Shown one piece after another: positions 14,928 through 19,710 of a DNA stretch of 19,710 nucleotides. The stretch's first letter is position 1, and every line of letters starts with the position of its first letter. The stretch covers positions 1 through 19,710 of the forward strand of contig VSPG01000039.1 in the NCBI GenBank assembly GCA_009775265.1. The letters are read 5' to 3'. Both the position numbers and the translations under genes were made by a program. The stretch comes from Muribaculaceae bacterium. Lineage in GTDB: Bacteria; Bacteroidota; Bacteroidia; Bacteroidales; Muribaculaceae. The notes under the pieces are model-generated. The model was not told the DNA's origin, searched no databases, and saw only the letters and a program-made list of their open reading frames with translations.

Positions 14928-15787
14928 TGCGCCGTCGTCTGCTCATATTACTCGCATCCATATGCGCGCTTGCCTCCACAGCGGCAGAATCGCCCGATTC
15001 GCTGCGTCCTTACCGGCCTGTGGTAAGCGCATATACCCTCGCAATAGGCTCTGCACACATCTGCAACACCTACCTGACACCGCTGCATTACACCGGCCTT
15101 ACCGGACGGCTGCATTACGAGCGCATGCAGGCAATGGCCTTCAATCCCGAACGGGCCGTGATGCAACTCGACATCGACATCGAGGCAGACCGCACAAGGA
15201 ACCCTGCCCGCAATGCCACTATGACAGGACTCGAACTGCGCTTCGCGTGGGCAATGATGCGTCGCCACAGCATTGCCTCAGTTCCGGGCCTCAGTCTCTA
15301 TTGGGGCGGATATACCGAATTGGGCGGCGGCGCACTGCTGCTTACCCGCAACGGCAACAATCCGGCTCAGGCCATAGGCGCATGGGCCATAGGAGCTACG
15401 GGCGCGGCAGTCTTCAATACCACCATAAGCCGCCTGCCAGTCACCTTCCGTTATCAGGCGCGGATGCCTCTTACAGGGGCTTTTTTCTCTCCGGATTACG
15501 GCGAACTTTACTATGAGATTTACCTCGGCAACCGCAGCGGCCTCGTGCACGCTGCATGGCCCGGTAGTTATTTCCGCATCGACAACCTGCTCACAGCCGA
15601 CCTGCATCTTGGCAACACCGTGCTGCGCGTAGGCTACACCTGCGACATATTCTCGTCGAAATGCAACAACATTGTAAGCCGCGACATCAGTCACAGCTTC
15701 GTATTAGGCGTGGCCACGGAGTGGCTTTCGATAGGACGCAGCCGAGGCATCGACAGCCATGCCCGGATAATTTCCGCCATATATTGA
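14927..15787 (+). CDS. Exported DUF3316-like protein
   Basis: The 286-residue product has a clear signal sequence (MRRRLLILLASICALASTAAES) and no lipobox, so it is exported, perhaps as an outer-membrane-associated beta-rich protein. The segment YTLAIGSAHICNTYLTPLHYTGLTGRLHYERMQ near 36-68, and the alternating hydrophobic strands ending in aromatic residues, match my memory of the Bacteroidetes-specific DUF3316 family. The WGGYTELGGGALLLTRNGNNPAQA stretch is another likely family hallmark. No enzyme motif is visible and the function is unknown. Its ATG shares a base with the parC stop, and the S41 peptidase follows four bases after its end, so it is cotranscribed with both. Confidence 0.82.
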   Translation: MRRRLLILLASICALASTAAESPDSLRPYRPVVSAYTLAIGSAHICNTYLTPLHYTGLTGRLHYERMQAMAFNPERAVMQLDIDIEADRTRNPARNATMTGLELRFAWAMMRRHSIASVPGLSLYWGGYTELGGGALLLTRNGNNPAQAIGAWAIGATGAAVFNTTISRLPVTFRYQARMPLTGAFFSPDYGELYYEIYLGNRSGLVHAAWPGSYFRIDNLLTADLHLGNTVLRVGYTCDIFSSKCNNIVSRDISHSFVLGVATEWLSIGRSRGIDSHARIISAIY

Positions 15788-15791
15788 CCCC

Positions 15792-16838
15792 ATGAAGATA
15801 ACGCTACGCACCCTGCTCCTGTCTGCCGCATTCCCATTGCTTGCGTCATGCCATCACGTCGAAGAATGGGACGGCGGCATGCAAGGCAACTTCGACGCAT
15901 TATGGACCATTGTCGACGAGCATTACTGCTTCTTCGACGAAAAAGGCATAGACTGGCAAGAGACCGGCAAGCGTTACCGCGCACGTATAAATCCTGAAGA
16001 AATGAAGGCCACCGATTTCTTCAACCTGTGCGGGCAAATGCTCAACGAGCTGTGCGACGGACACGTGAACCTGAGTTCCTCGTTCAATACCTCTTACTAC
16101 CGCCGGTGGTGGAGCGACTACCCACAGAACTTTGATGAAAGACTGATTCAGCAATACTATCTTGAGTTTGACTACGCGCAGGCCGGCCCGCTGAGCTACA
16201 AAGTGCTCCACGACAGCATTGGATATATGCGCGTAAGCACAATGTCCGGAGGCATACCCGAAGGCGCACTTGACGTCTCTCTCATGAGTTTTGCCGATGC
16301 CGGATGCAACTCCATTGTCATTGACGTGCGTGACAATGGCGGCGGCATGATGACTACGGCCGAACGACTGGTGTCACGCTTCTTTGACGGAAGGATTCTT
16401 GCAGGCTACATCAGCCATAAGACCGGTCCGGGACACAACGATTTTTCCGAGCCGTACCCTTTTCATTACGACACAGCTTCAGGCCATGTACGATGGCTTC
16501 GCCCGGTAGTGCTGCTGACAAACCGCAGCACATTCAGCGCCGCCAACAACTTTGTGTCGATAATGCGCCTGCTGCCTAACGTGCGCATAGCAGGCGACAC
16601 CACCGGCGGAGGCAGCGGAATGCCGTACTCCTCGGAACTTCCCTGCGGATGGGCCGTACGCATGTCGGCCTGCCCGGTCTATGATGCCGAAATGCGTCTT
16701 ACTGAACACGGCGTGCCTCCGTCCGACGGCTGCCGTATCGACCTCGACCCTCAGCTTGCCCTCCAAGGCACTGACACGATGCTCGAATTTGCCCTCGACC
16801 TTGCTGCCGACTGGCGCGAATGGATAGAAAAGAAATAA
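15792..16838 (+). CDS. S41 family peptidase, predicted lipoprotein
   Basis: The 348-residue protein begins with a lipoprotein signal (LLLSAAFPLLASC, lipid-attached Cys20), so it should sit in the envelope. The middle carries LNELCDGHVNL (85-94), resembling the His-bearing DGH motif of tricorn-like S41 enzymes. SIVIDVRDNGGG follows at 174-185, and the nucleophile region is LLTNRSTFSAANNF, with Ser249 the likely catalytic serine. GDTTGGGSG at 268-276 is also typical of the fold. There is no recognisable PDZ domain, which sets it apart from classic C-terminal processing proteases. The substrate is unknown. It starts four bases after the DUF3316-like gene and is followed after 11 bases by another exported peptidase. 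Confidence 0.9.
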   Translation: MKITLRTLLLSAAFPLLASCHHVEEWDGGMQGNFDALWTIVDEHYCFFDEKGIDWQETGKRYRARINPEEMKATDFFNLCGQMLNELCDGHVNLSSSFNTSYYRRWWSDYPQNFDERLIQQYYLEFDYAQAGPLSYKVLHDSIGYMRVSTMSGGIPEGALDVSLMSFADAGCNSIVIDVRDNGGGMMTTAERLVSRFFDGRILAGYISHKTGPGHNDFSEPYPFHYDTASGHVRWLRPVVLLTNRSTFSAANNFVSIMRLLPNVRIAGDTTGGGSGMPYSSELPCGWAVRMSACPVYDAEMRLTEHGVPPSDGCRIDLDPQLALQGTDTMLEFALDLAADWREWIEKK

Positions 16839-16849
16839 AACAACATAAA

Positions 16850-18046
16850 ATGAAAAGAATATTAATCGCGGCCGTCGCAGCCGCATGCTCGACCGGCATC
16901 CATGCCCAAGAGAACACAGACAGCGTGGAAGGCTTCGTATTCACAGACGAGATTAGCATACCCGTCACATCCGTAAAAGACCAGAACAAAAGCGGAACAT
17001 GCTGGTGCTTCTCCGGCACGTCTTTCTTCGAAAACGAGATACGCAAGGCAGGAGGCGATTCGCTCGACCTTTCCGAGATGTTCACCGTGCGCCACTGCTA
17101 CGCCGACAAAGCCGACCGCTACGTGCGCATGTACGGCGGCACACATTTCGCAGCCGGAGGCTCCATTCTCGACGTGCCTTATGTGTGGGAGCGATACGGA
17201 GCCGTGCCTGAGGAAGTATATTCAGGTCTCAACTACGGTGAAGACAAGCACGTGCATGAGGAACTTGACGGAGTGCTGAAAGCCTATCTTGATGTAATCA
17301 TAAAAAAGCCGAACAGCAAGCTGAGCACTGCATGGCGCAAAGGCATAGAAGGCATACTCGACGCCTACCTAGGCGAACTGCCTGAGACATTCAACTATAA
17401 TGGCAAAGAATACACGCCGCAAAGCTACGCGGCCTCTCTCGGTATAGACCCCGAAGATTATGTGGCACTCACCTCGTTCACGCACCATCCTTTCTACGAG
17501 GCGTTCGTCTTTGAAGTGCCCGACAACTGGCTTTGGGCACAATACACAAACGTACCGCTCAACGAGCTAAAGGCTGTAGTGGACAACGCTCTTTCCTCGG
17601 GACACACGGTGGCATGGGCAGCCGACGTGAGCGAGGGTGGTTTCAAATGGACCGACGGAGTGGCACTGCTGCCAAAAGGAAAAGACGAAGGAGACATGAG
17701 CGGCACCGAGTTGTCGCGCTGGGTGAAACTCAGCGACAAGGACCGCGTAAACGAAAAATACAACTTCACGGGTCCGGTTGAGGAAATAGAAGTCACACAA
17801 GAGCTACGTCAGGAATATTTCGACCGTCAGGAAACCACCGACGACCACGGAATGGAAATTGTAGGCACGGCACACGATCAGAAAGGCAACCGCTATTACA
17901 AAGTCAAAAACTCCTGGGACACGAATCAGAAATACAACGGATACATCTACGTATCAGAACCTTTCTTTTTGGGCAAAACCCTTAACATTCTTGTCAACAA
18001 AAAAGCCGTTCCTGCAGCTATAGCAAAGAAAATAGGGCTTAAATGA
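16850..18046 (+). CDS. Secreted bleomycin-hydrolase-like C1 cysteine aminopeptidase
   Basis: The 398-residue product belongs to peptidase family C1B (bleomycin hydrolase/PepC). The papain-type active site is complete: Gln45 and Cys51 in DQNKSGTCWCFS, His333 in DDHGMEIVG, and Asn354-Ser355-Trp356 in KVKNSWD. GWAVP-like surroundings are replaced by HTVAWAADVSEGGFKW near 252-267. Unlike the cytosolic prototypes it has a signal sequence (MKRILIAAVAAACSTGIHAQE), so it should act in the periplasm or outside. This exported form is common in Bacteroidales. The ATG at 16850 gives the signal sequence directly; an in-frame ATG at 16820 would overlap the S41 gene and put charged residues in front. Its stop overlaps the next start (ATGA). 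Confidence 0.93.
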   Translation: MKRILIAAVAAACSTGIHAQENTDSVEGFVFTDEISIPVTSVKDQNKSGTCWCFSGTSFFENEIRKAGGDSLDLSEMFTVRHCYADKADRYVRMYGGTHFAAGGSILDVPYVWERYGAVPEEVYSGLNYGEDKHVHEELDGVLKAYLDVIIKKPNSKLSTAWRKGIEGILDAYLGELPETFNYNGKEYTPQSYAASLGIDPEDYVALTSFTHHPFYEAFVFEVPDNWLWAQYTNVPLNELKAVVDNALSSGHTVAWAADVSEGGFKWTDGVALLPKGKDEGDMSGTELSRWVKLSDKDRVNEKYNFTGPVEEIEVTQELRQEYFDRQETTDDHGMEIVGTAHDQKGNRYYKVKNSWDTNQKYNGYIYVSEPFFLGKTLNILVNKKAVPAAIAKKIGLK

Positions 18047-18549
18047 AACGCATAGGGCTACTCAGCGACACCCACTCCTGCCATGACGACCGCTACGCGC
18101 TCCACTTCGCCGGTTGCGACGAAGTGTGGCATGCAGGCGATGTGGGCGACGCGGCCCTGCTGCGGCATCTTGAAAGCATCGCTCCGGTGTTCCGTGGCGT
18201 ACGCGGCAACATCGACCACGGAGATGTGGCGCGGCGGCTTCCTGAAATGCAGCGATTCCGCGTGGAGGACGTCAATGTGCTGCTCACACACATTGCAGGC
18301 TATCCCGGGCGCTATTCGCCAGGATTCTCCAAAGTGCTTGATGCCGGCCGGCCGCGTCTGCTTGTCGCAGGCCACAGCCACATTCTAAAGGTTATGCCCG
18401 ACCCTGCCCGCGACCTGCTATACATCAATCCCGGCGCTGCAGGCAACCAGGGATGGCAGAAAGTGCGCACCCTTGTAAGATTCATAATCGATGGAGCCGA
18501 CATCCGCAATCTTGAAGTGATAGAACTTGGAAAAAGCATTTCTCTATGA
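18043..18549 (+). CDS. YfcE/MJ0936-type metallophosphoesterase
   Basis: The 168-residue cytosolic protein shows the full calcineurin-like metal set: Asp9 and His11 (SDTH), Asp33 (GDVGD), Asn56 (GNIDH), His83 (THIAG), and His111 and His113 (GHSH). Members of this small family hydrolyse phosphodiesters such as model substrates and some cyclic nucleotides, using two divalent metals. The natural substrate here is not known. It has normal family length and no signal sequence, so it is a cytosolic enzyme inside a run of exported proteins. ATGA overlaps join it to the peptidase upstream and to the SPOR lipoprotein downstream. Confidence 0.92.
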   Translation: MKRIGLLSDTHSCHDDRYALHFAGCDEVWHAGDVGDAALLRHLESIAPVFRGVRGNIDHGDVARRLPEMQRFRVEDVNVLLTHIAGYPGRYSPGFSKVLDAGRPRLLVAGHSHILKVMPDPARDLLYINPGAAGNQGWQKVRTLVRFIIDGADIRNLEVIELGKSISL

Positions 18550-19052
18550 AGAAGATATTCGTGTTGTTAATCGCGGCAATGACTCTCGCCGGTTGCCGCA
18601 CCAATGAAGCCAATTACCGCGCAGCATACGAAAAAGCCATTGCCGGACGAGACGATGGAGCACCACTCGACTCGACGATATACGGCAAAGTACGCCGCGA
18701 GATGAAAAGCAGCATGCTTGTGGCAGACGCCGACAGCGTGCCGTTGCGCACTATGCACGTCAACCATACACCCGACGAGAACAACGCCGTCGCAGCCACG
18801 ACTGCGCAATACGGAGTTGTGGCCGGACAGTTCAAGACCCTTTTCAACGCCCGCTCGCTGTGCCGCAGGCTGCATGACGCCGGCTACAAGGATGCGTCCA
18901 TAGTAAACACATCCGAGCCATACTATTATGTAGTCGCATCATGGCATACCGGCGGCACCCAGGCAATCCATGCCCTGCGCAAACTTGAAAAAGAGGCGCC
19001 CGTGGCCATGCGCGAGCCGGTGCCTTTCATACTGAAGCCAGCCGGACGTTGA
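18546..19052 (+). CDS. SPOR-domain lipoprotein
   Basis: The 168-residue product has a lipoprotein signal (MKKIFVLLIAAMTLAGC, lipobox LAGC, Cys17). A linker rich in charged residues includes YRAAYEKAIAGRDD. The C-terminal domain from about 88 to 155 reads YGVVAGQFKTLFNARSLCRRLHDAGYKDASIV and then YYYVVASWHTGGTQAIHALRKLEKE. That pattern of two half-repeats, each strand-helix, is the SPOR fold, which binds denuded glycan strands of peptidoglycan, often at division sites. The protein is thus probably anchored in the outer membrane and touching the cell wall. Its overlaps on both sides (ATGA with the phosphoesterase, TGATG with the next gene) show tight coupling. Confidence 0.9.
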   Translation: MKKIFVLLIAAMTLAGCRTNEANYRAAYEKAIAGRDDGAPLDSTIYGKVRREMKSSMLVADADSVPLRTMHVNHTPDENNAVAATTAQYGVVAGQFKTLFNARSLCRRLHDAGYKDASIVNTSEPYYYVVASWHTGGTQAIHALRKLEKEAPVAMREPVPFILKPAGR

Positions 19053-19537
19053 TGCGACGCGTTCTATCCCTGCTGTGCATGTTCACCGCTGCCGCTTTTT
19101 GCGTAAGCGCGCAAAGCAGCGATGCCATAGTGGGTAAATGGCACGTCACAGGCAGCAACGCAGAGTTTGAAGTGAGTCCGTCGCCCACTACCGCCGGACA
19201 ATTCCGCATCACACTTCTTAACGCCGACGACATGTCTATAATGCCGGGCACAGTGATAGGGAGCGCCCACACTACCCCTACCCCCGGACGTTATGTCGCA
19301 TCCATGGCAGCCAGTCCGTCGCGACCCAAAGGAAAGCAACGTAAACTCGTAATCACCATAAAGGCAAATGGCAGTCTGGGATTCGAGCCGTTCTCAACCG
19401 GGCGACGTATCAGCCTTTGGCGATGGATTCCATACCTGTTCCGTGTAACGGTTTCGGAGCCGCACAAACCGCCTGCCGACATTGAAGGAGCAGTGCGTAT
19501 CGACCGCCCTGATCTCACCCGCCACAGAGTGCTATAA
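19052..19537 (+). CDS. Small exported protein of unknown function
   Basis: The 161-residue product has a signal sequence ending near residue 20 (MRRVLSLLCMFTAAAFCVSAQ) and a mature part starting SSDAIVGKWHVTGSNAEFEVSP. The 'I-x-G-x-W' opening followed by strands is reminiscent of lipocalin-like or DUF2147-like exported proteins, but I do not see enough to name a family. A short hydrophobic/aromatic stretch SLWRWIPYLFRVTV lies at 121-134. The ATG at 19052 shares a base with the stop of the SPOR gene; the in-frame TTG at 19049 is less likely. It is the last gene of the unit, and a hairpin spans its stop codon. Confidence 0.8.
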   Translation: MRRVLSLLCMFTAAAFCVSAQSSDAIVGKWHVTGSNAEFEVSPSPTTAGQFRITLLNADDMSIMPGTVIGSAHTTPTPGRYVASMAASPSRPKGKQRKLVITIKANGSLGFEPFSTGRRISLWRWIPYLFRVTVSEPHKPPADIEGAVRIDRPDLTRHRVL

Positions 19538-19553
19538 AAATTTTCATAGCACT
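19528..19553. repeat. Hairpin over the last stop codon
   Basis: AGTGCTAT and ATAGCACT form a perfect eight-pair stem around a ten-base A/T loop, covering the TAA at 19535-19537. No T-run follows, so it is at best a weak or factor-assisted end of the operon transcript. Confidence 0.55.
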
Positions 19554-19587
19554 GAGCGGAATTGTAAGAGGTTGTTTAATAATCATT

Positions 19588-19688
19588 GTTAACGACAGGG
19601 TGGTGTATTTTATGTTAAGGTGCAGTTTATGATGAGGGAGCAATGGGGTTCCATTGTGACCGACGAGTAAATGTGCGTTAACATAAAA
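19588..19688. repeat. Nested inverted-repeat element
   Basis: TTTTATGTTAA (19608-19618) and TTAACATAAAA (19678-19688) are perfect 11-base inverted repeats. Between them CAATGG-GGTT-CCATTG (19641-19656) forms an inner hairpin near the centre, and the arms between show partial complementarity. A competing pair, GTTAACG (19588-19594) with CGTTAAC (19676-19682), overlaps the right arm. There is no credible gene inside. It could be a short mobile or repeated element, or a structured RNA. Confidence 0.5.
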
Positions 19689-19710
19689 GACGCCATGCAG
19701 AAGTAATTTT

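Noticed and set aside
19611..19671. Short frame with MMREQWGSIVTDE inside the right-edge element
   Set aside because: Too short, closed by nearby stops and lying inside an inverted repeat; more likely structured DNA or RNA than a peptide gene.
1..19710. CRISPR array, phage, transposase, toxin-antitoxin or defence system
   Set aside because: I saw no regularly spaced direct repeats, no integrase, transposase or nuclease-type product, and no stretch of foreign-looking composition large enough to hold one.

Overview
The window looks like a chromosomal stretch from a member of the Bacteroidales, probably Muribaculaceae or a close relative. Three things point there. Clear promoters have the Bacteroidetes form (TTTG, about 20 bases, then TAnnTTTG). 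Starts almost never have a Shine-Dalgarno sequence. The gene families (DUF3316-like, a secreted C1B peptidase, a dxs-trkA-trkH cluster) are typical of that order. Placement below the order is inference. Nearly all the DNA is coding, and every protein gene except rlmH is on the + strand.

Layout. (1) 1-644, minus strand: a tRNA-Glu(CTC) with its own promoter, then rlmH (23S rRNA methyltransferase). (2) 645-1606: nadC (NAD biosynthesis), divergent from rlmH across a 61-base gap that holds two face-to-face promoter boxes, and closed by a strong terminator. (3) 1633-6108: four tightly packed genes, namely a MATE efflux pump, a COG2509-like FAD oxidoreductase, an exported alpha/beta hydrolase and a small helical DUF6155-like protein. 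(4) 6109-6420: the only gene-free stretch over 300 bases; it may hold a repeat or decayed sequence and ends in a promoter. (5) 6421-12191: a 59-residue membrane protein, dxs (isoprenoid precursors), trkA and trkH (potassium uptake), a small lipoprotein and a GlsB/YeaQ-type membrane protein, ending at a textbook terminator. (6) 12207-19537: a near-consensus promoter followed by seven closely spaced or overlapping genes: a ParC-type topoisomerase subunit, a DUF3316-like exported protein, an S41 peptidase lipoprotein, a secreted bleomycin-hydrolase-like C1 peptidase, a YfcE-type phosphoesterase, a SPOR-domain lipoprotein and a small exported protein. (7) 19538-19710: a non-coding tail with nested inverted repeats.

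Functionally this is mainly housekeeping (RNA modification, NAD, isoprenoids, potassium, chromosome decatenation) plus a run of envelope and exported proteins whose joint role is not known. I see no CRISPR array, phage, insertion sequence with a transposase, or defence or secretion system, and no clear new multi-gene system. The most interesting signals are small: the palindromic divergent promoter at 667-684, paired hairpins in front of the lipoprotein gene at 11418, the palindromic element at the right edge, and the odd intergenic stretch at 6109-6300.
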